From Perkinsus olseni (Eukaryota; Perkinsozoa; Perkinsida): DNA of 63,681 bases. Under the pieces are notes generated by a model. It had not been told where the DNA came from, made no database searches, and saw only the letters and a program-made list of their open reading frames with translations. Location of the stretch: assembly GCA_013115125.1 (NCBI GenBank), contig JABANN010000134.1, forward strand, positions 1 to 63,681, read 5' to 3'. A program made the position numbers and the translations under genes. Below are positions 32,595 through 43,992 of this stretch, piece after piece. Position 1 is the first letter of the stretch, and each line of letters begins with the position of its first letter.

Positions 32595-34087
32595 ATGCAC
32601 CTAACCTCGTCGATATCTGTCACCGTCATCTACCTGGCCACGTTATCCCATGGCCTCACGAGAGGAGGCCCACTTCGGAAAAGGAAGAGGTCCAGCAGCA
32701 GTAGCAGCAGTGATCTCCAGCCTGAAGGTGCTATGGAGGTTGATGCTGGCAAAGCGAGTGATCGAAGGCAGACCGTTGTCATATCTAGAGGTCTTCAGGG
32801 AAGTGGCAAAAGTAGTGGGGTATTTTGTCTCGAAAGAGCGGGGTGATGTATCTTTGGTAGGCACTGCAATGCGGACGGCTGCCATGCTACTCGGCGGAGA
32901 CTGGCTCAATCAGGACGAGTTTACGACCCCCGGCGGAAACTGGAAGGCCGATAGGGCTAGGTTCTTTGACAGCATATCGAAAAGCACCAAATGCGGAAAG
33001 CCTTATGTTTTCGTCGACCGCATGAATACGCTGAAGCAGCATAGGTAACTGTCTTAGACCAGCATGGAGACCACGGTTTCGCTGATACCAGTGAAGTTCG
33101 TTGGATCCTCCCGAACGTTATCTTGATCAGGCGCGACGTTCAAGACCAGATCGAGACCTGCAATGGAGAGTCCCCCAAAATTGTATATCTGCAGTGGATG
33201 CATCCTGCCGATGAAGGCTGCAGCGATCCGGTGAAAGGAAGCCGTTACCGCGAAGTCTGCTTGACAAACCTGCGCAACAGGGCTGGGAGGCATAGGGTGA
33301 GCCTTGACCGTACTCCCGCTGGTCTTCGTGTATGTGTGCCGGGCACAGACGACAGTGGTTTCAGAGCATACCGTCGAACGCTCCCATCGAGAAAATCTTC
33401 GATGCTTCCGCTAAGAAAGTGCAAGCGGTAAAGGAAGATGAGCTTGTAGAGTATGGGGCCGAGATATCCAATGTTGATGTGACACTAGACCGTTACGGGA
33501 TGGTGAATGAGATACTGCGAGTGCTCGGCAGAGACAAGGACTTCACAGAGGAACAGATAAGTGATGCTATGCAGAAAGTAGCTGACATCGAGAAAGACAT
33601 GAAACCTGTTGCCAATGGACCCAAACCCAGAATGTTCCAACTACAGCTCAGCGAAGAATCCACCAAGAAGTTGAGGGATGCTGTAGGATTTGAAACATGG
33701 GATTACATGAGTGAGAAAGGCATAAGGTCAAATGAGAGATTCCATGTTACGCTCCTGTACAACGCCCGGCCTAATAACCCTGATGATGCTACTGCTGAAC
33801 TCGAGAAACAACTCTATCCTCTAGCTGGTGAGGCATTCTCGTTCGAGGTGTCTTCGGTTGTTTGCTCGGGTGCCAGGGTTTGTGCGGTGCCAGTGGAGTT
33901 CCACGAACGCATTCCTTGTCGTAATGAACATCCTCACATCACTCTCGGGGTAGGCCAGGGTGTCGCGCCCAGAGAGAGCAACGACATGCTATTGGGTACG
34001 GATCCTGAAAGACATCCACCTAGTCAGATCCACGAGTGGACCCTAGAACGCCTTGAGCTGGATGGAGTCGTACGGGTTATCAATTGA
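32595..34087 (+). CDS. RNA 5'-kinase / 2',3'-cyclic phosphodiesterase (tRNA-ligase healing module without ligase)
   Basis: A P-loop polynucleotide kinase joined to a 2H phosphoesterase, the two end-healing activities of fungal and plant tRNA ligases: 5'-OH phosphorylation and opening of 2',3'-cyclic phosphates. The Walker A motif is RGLQGSGKSS (about 32786-32815). The spliced kinase continues TAMRTAAMLLGGDWLNQDEF and VFVDRMNTLKQH. The C-terminal domain carries both HxT motifs, RFHVTLLYN (33740s) and HPHITLGVGQGV (33930s). The latter resembles plant RNL (WPHVTLWTGEGV). Introns of about 40-70 nt were placed at 32816, 33045 and 33297, and they keep the frame. No nucleotidyltransferase (KxxG) ligase domain lies before it: the N-terminus is only about 65 residues, Ser/Lys/Arg-rich. 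The start is 32595, or 32733 if the hydrophobic leader is untranslated. Divergent from the ANP32-like gene. Confidence 0.85.
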
Positions 34088-34903
34088 TCACCATTCACTG
34101 ATTCTGTGGCCTTGTAACTTCTCTTGTGCAACTACCGCGCATACTGACTCCTGCTTCTAGAACGTTTATGTTGCTATGTTCTCGCTGTGGCTTCTGCTTC
34201 AGTGCATGACGTAGGTTAGTTCTCACTTGCATTAACGTGATTTCCTTTTTCCATGCATGTTTTTATCCGATTTGATGTGAAGGTGTAGACTCGCCTAACG
34301 ATGTAACAAGACTCAGCTCACCCGAGTCTGTTGTTATTTACGCCTCTAGGGTTTTATTCCGTTCGACGGTTTTTACCTATCCGGTGTAGCCACATGAGAT
34401 TGTTTTGTTTTGGAGTAGGGTTCAATTCAAAACTGTTAGGATTGTCGTGTGCTTGTTATCTGGATTGTTCTTACGAATTTCAAATTCGATTGGCTTTGGC
34501 TCCTTTGGCTTTCGATCACCAAGATCCCTGTAGGAGATTCTCTTTAAGAGAATCGTATGCACGCCACAGTCGTCTGAGGCTCGTCTAGCCTGACCTCTCT
34601 TGAGCATCCAAGCGGGGGTCGAGGCATCTACACGGGTCAGAGGGACTTTCTAAGGGGTTCATTCTTCTTCCTGTGCACTATACCACTCTATCTCGTCCAT
34701 TTGCTGTCCATCCGTCACATCTCACATGTCGGATCCTTCATCATAAACGCTTTATGTATCACTTGCGTTTGGTAGAGCGCCTTTCAATCTATTCACTGTC
34801 CGCCCTAGCAGGTATCCACATCGGTCTCAGTCCTGGTGAATCCGTGTATCCCGCGAAAGTCGAAAATCTCGTAGTATCTTTGTGGATGGCTTGTTCTTGA
34901 GAG
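34088..34903. other. Intergenic stretch
   Basis: About 800 T-rich bases between two plus-strand genes. Short frames occur but none has a recognisable domain or splice continuity. It probably holds the 3' end of the kinase/phosphodiesterase transcript and the promoter of the pseudouridine synthase gene. Confidence 0.5.
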
Positions 34904-36488
34904 ATGGATTCTACTCATCCTGAACTTGCTATCGTCGAAATTATATCGCCGCCCAAGGATGAGTTCGAGGTAACCGAAGCTGGCATTAGAGCCAGGCCTT
35001 ACACCACTACGAAGATTGTGGACTGCAAGAAGCGATGGCGTGGACGTACTAGTGGGGCTGGTCTGGCACTTTCATGGCGTGGTGTTGTGTAGTCGGCCTT
35101 CTCGGAGAGACCCTGTTCGGTCCTTACTCAGGGACTCTGAACGATATCATGTCCGTTGAGTTCGCGTTGGACTCTGAGTACATCGGAAGAGCCTGCCGAG
35201 AGGGTAATTTGAAAATTCGAAGGTCAGGGAAGAACTCCGTGCCTCAACGAGCAAAATCAGGTGGCGCTTCCCACGCCAGGTCGTCTAACTATGTTCACTC
35301 GTCCTTGCGTCTATGCATGCATTAAGCGGTGAACTACCGCCGATAACCTCTATAGCTGATTTCGGTTGGTCTTCTTCTATCAGAAAGCCTGCTCAAGAAT
35401 GGAGATAGTCTCGTACACACGTGGAGGGTGGAGGAACCTCGGATCGACTTTGCTTGCGGAGAGACAGGGGTACTTTTCATTCGGGACGACCCCATACAAG
35501 GGATAATAGCGGTACTACCACGAAGTCACTGTATTCCGGGATCTGCTGATTCCTCTACTTTGAAGGTACACAAGCCGGCCGGGCTCCCGACCCACTCCGG
35601 CGGCAAGTACATGAGGACCTCACTCGTACATATCTTGGCGCGGTCGCTACACATACCCACAATCCGGCCTATAAATAGACTGGATAGGGAAACCAGTGGC
35701 GTGGTTCTACTAGCTAAGGATGCTGCTGTGCACGAGAGGCTCAAAGATAGATCTCTACTCGGTAAAGTGTATGTGGCCGATATTGGAGAAAAGGCCTCCC
35801 AGGTAGAAGGGGAGGGGGAGTTATCGAACATGTGCCGCAACGTAGTAAATCGTAGTAACATCCGTCTATCGGTCCAATTCGAAGCCGAAAATCGCTCCCA
35901 GGTCAGTGTTGGCAGGTGCCATCTTCATGCCGCGCTCCGATAGTGGTGGATCGGCACGTGCCGAACCAACCTCTCATGTCGCGTGTAGTGGAGGAATCTG
36001 CCGAGTAAGTGCAAGAGGAGCGGCCGCACTCTCCCGTGACAGGAGGCGGTGATGGGCGTCTCGATATCCAGGTCAACTCCGTGTACCACACTCTTCCGTG
36101 ATCTCGGTGGCGGAATCGTTGCATGCAGGCCAGTGACTGGAAAAACCCATCAAATTCGGGTAGTGCTGAGGTCCTCATATCCCGTTATTATGCGTTGTGT
36201 GTTAGGTACATCTATCCCACATGGGCTCCCCTATCCAAGGCGACACTCTGTATGGCGGTGCAGGGACTCCCGAGGGGAGGCTCAGACTTCATGCGCATTG
36301 CTATCGGGTGAAGGATCCCGATCAAGGTATACGTCACTTTTCTACCAATATCAATGCGCACTTCTGAATTCATTCTTTCAGGGACCTCGGTGGACTTCAT
36401 CTCGCCCATGCTACCCATGTGGTGTACTCCTGCTGAGGGATGGCAGGGTAAGTTAGAAGCCCTCCTCACTGCAAGTACACCCGGCTGA
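34904..36488 (+). CDS. RluA-family RNA pseudouridine synthase (RPUSD2/Pus9-like)
   Basis: Converts uridine to pseudouridine in RNA. The closest group is the eukaryotic Pus8/Pus9/RPUSD2 branch that modifies tRNA position 32. Its N-terminal signature is visible (AGIRARPYTTTKI...KKRWRGRT), followed by an exon with LLKNGDSLVHTWRVEEPRI. The catalytic core has KPAGLPTHSGGKYMRTSL, then INRLDRETSGVVLLAK with the catalytic Asp codon at 35683. CRPVTGKTHQIR and, after an intron, VHLSHMGSPIQGDTLYGG form the conserved RluA end motif. The last exon reads TSVDFISPMLPMWCTPAEGW and stops at 36488. The exons between 35055 and 35400 and between 35895 and 36100 are only roughly placed. An S4-like strand (REGNLKI) precedes the core. 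Confidence 0.9.
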
Positions 36489-36971
36489 GCGGGAGCGGAC
36501 CACAAGTCGATAAATCGTGGAAAGACATTAAACCACATTCCGTGCGCTCCAGTGGACGAGGAGCACTACCGAGGAGAGACCCATCAGGGTTCCTAGTTGA
36601 TAGCATCGTTTCTGTGGTTAGAACTGCCGTGAGTTGGGTTACTGAAGGTTGCTGATACGCTCACTGGGCGATATTATTGGGACTAACGACAGATCTTCGT
36701 ATGAGGAATAGGATCTACAGACACTGTCCTTCCGCACACTGATAACACAAGTACACAGAGATTTTGAACACTTTGGTATCCACACTCCCCATCACATCAT
36801 GCACCAGCCTCTGCCCCTACAGCATGCTCCTTTTGAGGCCCCACTGCCATTTCCAAGAAATCGTTCATCTTCCTGACCTCGAGCTCTTCGCGTGTCACAT
36901 CACCATCCTCTTCTGTCACCACGCAGAACCTAGCAATACTCCCTCGGTTCCATCACGTCCATCATCGCCAC

Positions 36972-39603
36972 TCACTTCCGCAGGTTGGGAGACAGCTTCA
37001 GGCAGTTGACCCCGCCACGGTCATCTCCCACGAATATGATCGGCTCCGTCGTGTTAAACATGATGTGTGTTAATTTAGCTTTTCGTACTACCTGCAGCAG
37101 GCACAGCAATGGACTGACCCGTCAGCGGATTCCTCTTCCTCACCTTCTGGTAGCAGATGCGCTCGTTGCGATTCACTGAGAGGTCATAGAAATGAACTAT
37201 ACCATCTGAAGTGATGGCTGCGAAGGCTGTGGAGCTGTAGGGTGCCCAGGCCACGTCTCCGACTGCTTGGCCGAGGTCGAAGGACATCAGGCACGACCTG
37301 TGATAGACGCCAGTCGGCCTAGGTCCTCGCAGCCTCCCCCCTACTCCTGGGTGTGGTCCCACAGCTTCACAGTCCAGTCAGCGCTCGCTGATATAAACAT
37401 CCGAGGATGGTAGTTATTCCATCGTACGGTATATACAGCCATAGTGTGGCCCTCATAGGTTGCGAGGTACCTGAGAACTGCTTTCGCCCGAAGCCCTGGT
37501 CTGAAGGAGTAGGTACTGGCCAGAGAAGTCCTTGCTGCACTTGTGGATCTTCCCCTCCTCGGTGCCGACCAAGAAGAGATGATCTATGGTCAAGTGGAAG
37601 TCGAAGCAAAGGCCGCCAGCCAGCCCTGATACAGTACAAGCTCCGAGTCGGATTGTGTCACGGTAGCCCACCTGCTAGCCCTGTGTCATCCTCTGGAGCC
37701 GGGGCAGGACGCTGACCTGATACGATTGGCACATCACCAATCACAAGGTCGTCAAGTGACTTACCGTCGTTTTTCCCCGCCTCAGGCGAGGGCGCAGCAA
37801 TCTTTAGTTGCATCAGCTGTTCGGACCTGGGGCGAGAATACAACCATTGATCAGGGCAAATTGTTCTACTCGAGTTTGTCTTTCATCAACCTCCAGATAC
37901 TCACTCGCCCATCGGCAGAGATTGAGAAGAAGTTCAATACCTGAAGCGAAGCTTGAGAAGGGCTATCACTCGAGGGCCCAACTACCCCGGCGGAATCTTC
38001 AGTGTTCCAATGGACTTCCCAGACAGGGTCGGTGTGCTTGTTGGTCCTGATGGTACTCTGATACAGTGGCTTCCTTCCCTTCGACCGCACGTCGTGGACT
38101 AGTACCGTACCGTCATAAAGTCCAATTGCCAACCTGAGGGCCAGTGACGCTAGTGGCATTCCGGGAATAGGTGAAGAGCTGGTCAGTCGTAGTACATAGC
38201 AGGATGAGAGGGGTGCCAGTCGAGACAGCAGACTCCCGAGTCGGTGTTGAAGACGTATTCAGGGAAGCGGGTATTCTTGATAGAGTAGCAGCAGATAACT
38301 CCCGTCCCTTGTTTGAGGAAATCATAAGACCCGAAGCCCACTGCAAAGAGGTCAGAGTACCTATCAACCACCGCGAGTAATGCGTCCTTATCAGAAAGGC
38401 TTGCTGCTCCTACCTCGGGTTACACCTGATACAAGTAACCTGCTTCCGCTTGGCCTTCTCGCTAGCAAACCGCCACAGCGGCAGCAGAGTGCCGTCGCCC
38501 TCACGGTAGTCATCAGAACGGTCTTCCCAGTATCTGCGAGAGGTTGTTAGGAGACCGGGATCGCGGCTAGAGGAGCTCATCACTTGAGGTCGCTGTAGAT
38601 GTCCCCCTCGGCGTTGTGGTTCACCATACGCTCCATTATCTTGATGACGAGCCGCATGGGGTCACCGTAAAGGGGGTCTGCTTCCCCTCCGGGCTTCTTA
38701 CTGCCTATCATATCCTCATTGGTAAGCTTACGAGTACCTTAAATTGCCCAACTCTTGAGGAAGAGAGGGCCCAGCCATCGGGCCTACCCTCAGCCTTGTC
38801 CTTAGTAGCCTCTATGTCCTTCATGTAGTGGTCGTAGATGGACCACTGCGTGACCGTCTCATTGTGTGTCGTGGTGGAGGGTGGCTCTGAGCAGCGAGCG
38901 TGGGCTAGGAGCTGTGTGGGGCCCAGTAGTACCAGTGCTGATGCCCCGATCTCTGATGATGCCGTTCTTGGTCTGGGAGCCTCTGTCGGCGAAGTGGAAC
39001 TGATTCCTCAGTGTATTGACAGCTGGGTCCGGATCTCCCTCAATATGCCTAAGACGCAGCTATCCGCAACCCTCCCTAGTGAGCCGCCATGTTGTACGCA
39101 CTCGACAGAGACGTCCACAGCCTCTGTGCTGTTCCTGATCTCCTGCTCTCTCGCCTTCCGCTCTCGAGTGTCATCCTCCTCCTGGGCCTCAGGAGAGTCC
39201 GACAACATGAGGACCTGTTGGGCATTAGACGGTATGGGACCGGCGAGGAGAGTGCTACTACCCCGTCCACGGCAAGATGCCAGGCCGTATGGTCGACTTG
39301 ATTGTCGGGCTTATACGCCCTGTCCTTGAAGGAGAACTGTGTAATATTGTCAGGAGCATGGGGGTCGTGTGGGTGGAGGACGCGTGGGGGGACCTGCTGG
39401 GTGGTGGGGATAGTTGGAGATGGGCCGGTAGCTTTGATCCGACCTCTTTCTCCAGCTCCTCAGGTGTGAGGTCCAACTGGTCCTCTGGGGATGCCTAGGA
39501 ATGAGGCTACTTGAGAACGGCCGAATACGTCAAAGACGGTGCAGTGGTTAACTACCTTGACAACTAGGGCCATGTCCGGGTCGAACTCAAAGGCGTCATT
39601 CAT
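36972..39603 (-). CDS. DNAI1: Axonemal dynein intermediate chain 1 (outer arm, IC1/DNAI1)
   Basis: A WD-repeat scaffold of the outer dynein arm in motile flagella. Family landmarks in order: [48 protein letters not shown], then [20 protein letters not shown] and [27 protein letters not shown] and [15 protein letters not shown] follow, then [63 protein letters not shown], and finally [19 protein letters not shown]. It ends [10 protein letters not shown] at 36972, the same ending as animal and algal orthologues. A 40-nt intron before KLTHI was fixed by frame. The start ATG at 39603 follows a possible splice acceptor, so one more 5' exon is possible. It implies a swimming stage in the life cycle. 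Confidence 0.92.
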
Positions 39604-39791
39604 GCTGGGGAAGAGGGTGGGTTAACCGAGACTGTTGAGGACGTTGCGCTTCGCTCTCGTACGTCCTAGGAGATGCCTACAGGGACTAGTCACCACGAAG
39701 GACGCGACGGCCCTCTTGTGTCGGCCGAGGGCAATCCCATACCACCAGCATTGACTAACACCAGTATCAGCGCTAAGCTGTTAAATTAATA

Positions 39792-40562
39792 TCAACATCT
39801 CATGCGAGATCTCCTCACAGTCTCCTGCCCCTCCTCTGTGAGGGTCATTGCTTCAGTGAGGACTCTCAAAGTTATGGACACTCGGGTATCAACAGCACCA
39901 CCCAGGCAGGCACTCTCCTTCCTGATACCATGCAGCCAGTCCGTCTGAGCTGGCCCCGAGATCAGACAGGCACTCCGCCTAGGTAAGCGTACGTCGCAGT
40001 AGACACCCTCCTTGGGGTTGGCAAAGGTCATCACACAGTCTGAAGCAAGGGAGAGATCCAGGATACCGTCACCCCAGACCCAGCTGTGGTCCTGATGCAG
40101 GTCAATGTTGCTGCCCCGGTGAGCGGTGTACTCCAGTACCACCATCTCGTGCCAGGGGTGGTCCAGGGGCAGGCTCAGTGCGCAGTGGACGCGCGGCAGG
40201 ACCGCGTCGATGGTGCGTGGAAGGCCTCGGAAGGCGTCCGGACACTTCAACTTCCTCTTCTTGAAGTTTACTTGTGGGCCATAGTCCTGTTTCCGACGCC
40301 CCGACTGTGAGGGCTTCCATGGTCGAGCATAGATATCCCGAAGGAGGTCGGCCTCATCGGCTTCCGTGATAGCATCCTGTACCACCAAGAGGCCCGACGG
40401 GGGGCTGTCGGACTTGGCGGTCTCGAGCACCCCATCGGGCAAGAAGCGATGGCGAAGGTGATGAGCGTTGGGCTTGAGGGTGCGGGTCGCGGCTTCTCCG
40501 CACAAGCTGCAACTCCGTACGCCGGTACAGGCGCACGGAGGCGCCAGGTCGGACGGGGGCAT
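39792..40562 (-). CDS. ALKBH4: ALKBH4-type Fe(II)/2-oxoglutarate dioxygenase
   Basis: A 256-residue, intronless AlkB-family oxygenase. ALKBH4 in animals demethylates actin Lys84 and has reported DNA 6mA activity; the substrate here is unknown. The N-terminal cysteine motif CACTGVRSCSLCG matches the family-specific CxCxGxRxCxxC start. Iron ligands are His and Asp in NIDLHQDHSWVWGDGI and the distal His in TDWLHGIRKE. The 2-oxoglutarate-binding Arg is in TRVSITLRVL. The length is close to that of other ALKBH4 proteins (about 300). It lies between the dynein chain gene and the membrane-protein gene on the same strand, with gaps of about 190 and 145 bp. Confidence 0.92.
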   Translation of the reverse strand: MPPSDLAPPCACTGVRSCSLCGEAATRTLKPNAHHLRHRFLPDGVLETAKSDSPPSGLLVVQDAITEADEADLLRDIYARPWKPSQSGRRKQDYGPQVNFKKRKLKCPDAFRGLPRTIDAVLPRVHCALSLPLDHPWHEMVVLEYTAHRGSNIDLHQDHSWVWGDGILDLSLASDCVMTFANPKEGVYCDVRLPRRSACLISGPAQTDWLHGIRKESACLGGAVDTRVSITLRVLTEAMTLTEEGQETVRRSRMRC

Positions 40563-40707
40563 GGACTGGTGAAAGGGCCTACTACTGAACTGACGATGAC
40601 TGACTAGCGTTTATTGATTGTAACACGAGAGCGATGGGCGGGTCACTGCACAGCGAGGCAATAGCCAACATGACGACGATGATGATGAACTGATTACAGA
40701 AGTGAAC

Positions 40708-42461
40708 TCAGAACCTCCTCTCGGCGTACGAGGAGGAGGAGGAGGAGGAGGAGGACGAAGCAGCGGCTCCCTACCACCATGACAGGGTTCAGCAGTGGAA
40801 CGGAGGGTGAGCACTGCCCTACCTGTTGGACGGTTGTGGTAATCGCCGAAAGCGGCTGGACCAGGTTGTAGCGTCTCCCAGGTGAGGGTATATTGACCTT
40901 CCTCACGCCGTGCCGAGCGGCATCGTACCTGACACCGATGCTGGTTGGCTCCTCGACCCCAAGTAGGACTACCTGCTCCACCTGCGGACTTGGAGGGAGT
41001 CCTTGGTGCAGACGAAGGAGCCAATGACTGCCGCTACCAGCAGCAGGGTCACAACAGTGACGGCTATGAAGGACCCTGCACAGGGCGAGATGACCCACAG
41101 TCAGCACAGATGCCTGACAACTTACTCATGGCCACCTCTCCACTTGGGAGATGATTGGGTCCCACCTCTCCCTCCACTGGACCGGCCACCGCCTCCTCAG
41201 CCTTCAGATCACCTCCATGCATGTTTTCATCTTGGGAATGGTGCAGGGGCTCGCTGAGCGTTGTAGTAGTATCATTACTCTTCACTGAGGGTCCGTCAAC
41301 GACACTTGGAGTAGTTACTGAGTCCTCCTTTGGAGACTCGCCACCACCAGGTGTCGCCTCCGAGGGCCCTTCGTACGCCGTAGTCGGTCGCAGCCTTCTC
41401 TGCGGCAACGGTAGCCGCGTCATGCCAACAGCTGTGTCCACATGAGCCTCTCTGCTGGGCTCATCCACCCCAATATCACCTCGATTATCTGTGTTTCCAG
41501 CCATCACAGAATCCCCAGTTGACTGGCTATCGTTGGAGACCACTGCCGGCTGTACTAGCCCAGATACCACTCCTTGCCCAACAAGTCCAGTACTCTTTGT
41601 CTTGGACTTATTCACGCCGGGAGGTTCCCCTCCATCCGCGGTAAGATGTAGATGTTTCCCAACGTCCCCTGTCTGTGTACTATCAGAGCTCATGGCTCCC
41701 ACCGACCTCATGGCCTCCCTCTCCTGGCTCGTGTGAAGCCTACCAGAGTCCACGCCAACTTGCCCAGCGGCAGCGGGGCTTAATGACTCAGTTGGCTCCT
41801 GTCTATCCGAGTCCTCAGAGGAGGTTCGACCGGGACCAGCAGCAGGGCGATGATGAGGGAAAACCCTCCCAGTCGAGGCCCCCTTGCCGCCTCCCTCCGC
41901 CTTCTTCCTATGCTGTCTGTCATCCCCTTCCCGCACCCCCTTCGTGTCCCCTTCCAGACTGCCGTGTGGCACCCCAATCGGTATCGGCGGTCCCATGCCC
42001 ATCTCCGGGATACCCGACTTCCCCTCACCTCCCTCCGTTGCACTTACTACCACCGAGCTGTCGTTGCCAAACGACGACGACCGCTCTCGGGTGGTGGGGG
42101 AGCCTATCCCGGCCAGTGTAGTTCCATCGGGAACAACATCACCACTCGGGGAGGCTCGAGGGTCGCTTCCGGTGCTGCCAAGTGGCTGCCGTCGTTGGCC
42201 CTCCGGGGGACCGCCTCGGGGCTCGGTGAGAACGTGGATATCAGCGATCTCGCCATGGCTGCTGCGACCTGACAAAGCACTTGGTGATTGAGAAACCGGG
42301 GAGTGTTCGGGGATGAGAGCGTATCTTAGGTTGACGCCAGTGCAAGACAGGAATATCCTCGGCTCGAGCTCACCTTTGGCCGTCAGGGTCGGGGTAGCGA
42401 TTAAGATCGCAGGTAGGACTAGGTGGAAGCAGATGGATGGGAAAGAAGAGAGGATATGCAT
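40708..42461 (-). CDS. Type I single-pass membrane protein with long low-complexity ectodomain
   Basis: Starting at ATG 42461 the protein has a signal peptide (MHILSSFPSICFHLVLPAIL). An ectodomain of about 430 residues follows, rich in Ser, Thr, Gly, Pro and Glu, without repeats or cysteines that suggest a fold. After a 50-nt intron (about 41066-41115) the frame enters a transmembrane helix, SFIAVTVVTLLLVAAVIGSF, followed by basic residues (CTKDSLQVRR). The cytosolic part probably includes EEGQYTLTWETLQPGPAAF and ends in a serine run plus YAERRF at 40708; these last junctions are less certain. The frame is also open upstream to 42662, but the signal peptide favours 42461. It resembles mucin-like surface proteins. 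I know no orthologue, so it may be lineage-specific. Confidence 0.68.
40730..40756 (+). repeat. GGA trinucleotide repeat
   Basis: A run of about eight GGA/GAG units. On the minus strand it encodes the poly-serine of the membrane protein's tail if the proposed splicing is right. Confidence 0.85.
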
Positions 42462-42660
42462 ACACCCTTGCGGGTTGGCTGAAGGGAAATCATCAAACCG
42501 ATCGTTCTCGACTTTTACGGCAACGAAAAATTTGGAAACAAATCTTGCGCTCTTAGCGGAGCGATGCAAGACCATCATCTCCGATCGGCCAAATGACTTC
42601 TTCCAGGTGATGAGACGACTATGACAGTGTTTGCAGTTCCTTGTTTGGTACCGGGTGCCC

Positions 42661-43882
42661 ATGTCCTCCCTAGGAGACAGAGTGAGGAAAGGCCCGCTGA
42701 TTTTGAAAGGGGAGAAGCCGAAGAAAAAGAAGAAGTCGAAGCATCATCACCACCACACAGAGGATGATGGTACTACTCCTTATACGGGTATCTTAGGTCG
42801 AAGCTGGACGAAAACAGATAGTGAGAGCCATGGCCCACTTTAATCCTGTATAGTAGTAGAGAGTCCCATCGCACAAACCTCAGTGGGCCCTCGCCTTTTG
42901 GGAAGTGTATCTCTCCCCAGGTTTGATAATCTCCGATGGTAATGTGGAGGAGCAGGAGCCAGTAGAAGTGCCTGTACGGAAGTGTACTGGGAGGATAGTA
43001 TGCACCAACAGCACGATACAGGTGGGGATGGTAGGCAACGATCTGTTCGAAGGTCCACCCGACCTCTTCAGGGTATGAACACCAAGTTCATGGACGAGAT
43101 CGAGCAAGGTGATACCATCTCAGTACACCATCCTCAGAGTCTCCAAGTAAGGTGATAAGGCTCCGCTCCTCCGTGGGAAGGGCGTTGATGTCAGATTGAG
43201 GAGAGGCAGGTGGTCAGTGTGCTGTCATCACGATCTCTGGTGGTCTCCGATCCCTTCAGTCAGGACTTTGTCACCACCACTGAGGTAGGCCTTAGCTGCT
43301 TCGTGTGAGGGGGTTTATGCATCATTCAGTTCCACGTCCGGAAAGATGGTGAGGTTCTACGGCGGAAAGTGGAGGCCAAGATGAAGCTGAAGAAGGAGGA
43401 GATTGACGAGGATGGGAATACCGAGGGGCAGGGTAGTAGTAGGGGGACGGAGGCTTACCGGACCGCCGGGCTTATGTTATTTCGTATAAATCATTGGAAA
43501 AATTTTAGCCAACAGACACGACGCCGTCTGCTGTCGAGTAGTTGAGCCTACCACCCTTTTTCGCTATCGGACCGTTTTGGCATAAAAAATCGGGAAGCAT
43601 GGTTGAACCTCTAGGGAGTTGCTGAATGGCTGTCAGGCTCAGTGGAGGATCTTATCGACAAAGAACTGCAAAAGAAGTTCAAGAAAAAGCAACAGAATCT
43701 ATTCACGTGAGTCTGCCTAACACATCCGGCCGTAACACAGGTAACGGTCTTCTGAAGATAGGTACGTCGAACGACACGGTGCCTTTGGATACAAGGCCCA
43801 CTCGGAAAAAGTTGGTAAGGACGTCACCAAGGAGGATATGCTCGATATGCGGGTTAAGAAGGTCCACGATAAATACTGCTGA
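42661..43882 (+). CDS. Conserved lysine-rich protein, FAM32A-like N-terminus
   Basis: The protein begins MSSLGDRVRKGPLILKGEKP followed by a run of lysines and histidines. This N-terminus resembles the start of FAM32A (KGPLKLKG then KKKKK), a spliceosome C* component in animals. Unlike FAM32A it continues with a probably beta-rich segment: GRIVCTNSTIQVGMVGNDLF, MDEIEQGDTISVHHPQSLQ, ERQVVSVLSSRSLVVSDPF, QDFVTTTE and FHVRKDGEVLRRKVE. It ends with helical exons SVEDLIDKELQKKFKKKQQN and RHGAFGYKAHSEKVGKD, and DMLDMRVKKVHDKYC at 43882. Junctions were chosen because each keeps frame. The function is not known, and a spliceosomal role would be an inference from the short N-terminal match only. It starts 200 bp from the divergent membrane-protein gene. 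Confidence 0.75.
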
Positions 43883-43992
43883 ATCCTCTGTACACTGCCT
43901 CACTGTATGATTTCCGTACCTACACTCTGCCTTGCGTCACTAGTAGCGCGCCTAAGCAGACCACTTAGTGAAGTTTGGTGGTCCTGTCGGAT

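Noticed and set aside
41675-42291. Plus-strand frames of 135-148 residues
   Set aside because: They lie opposite the low-complexity ectodomain of the minus-strand membrane protein and are antisense shadows of its GC-rich codons.
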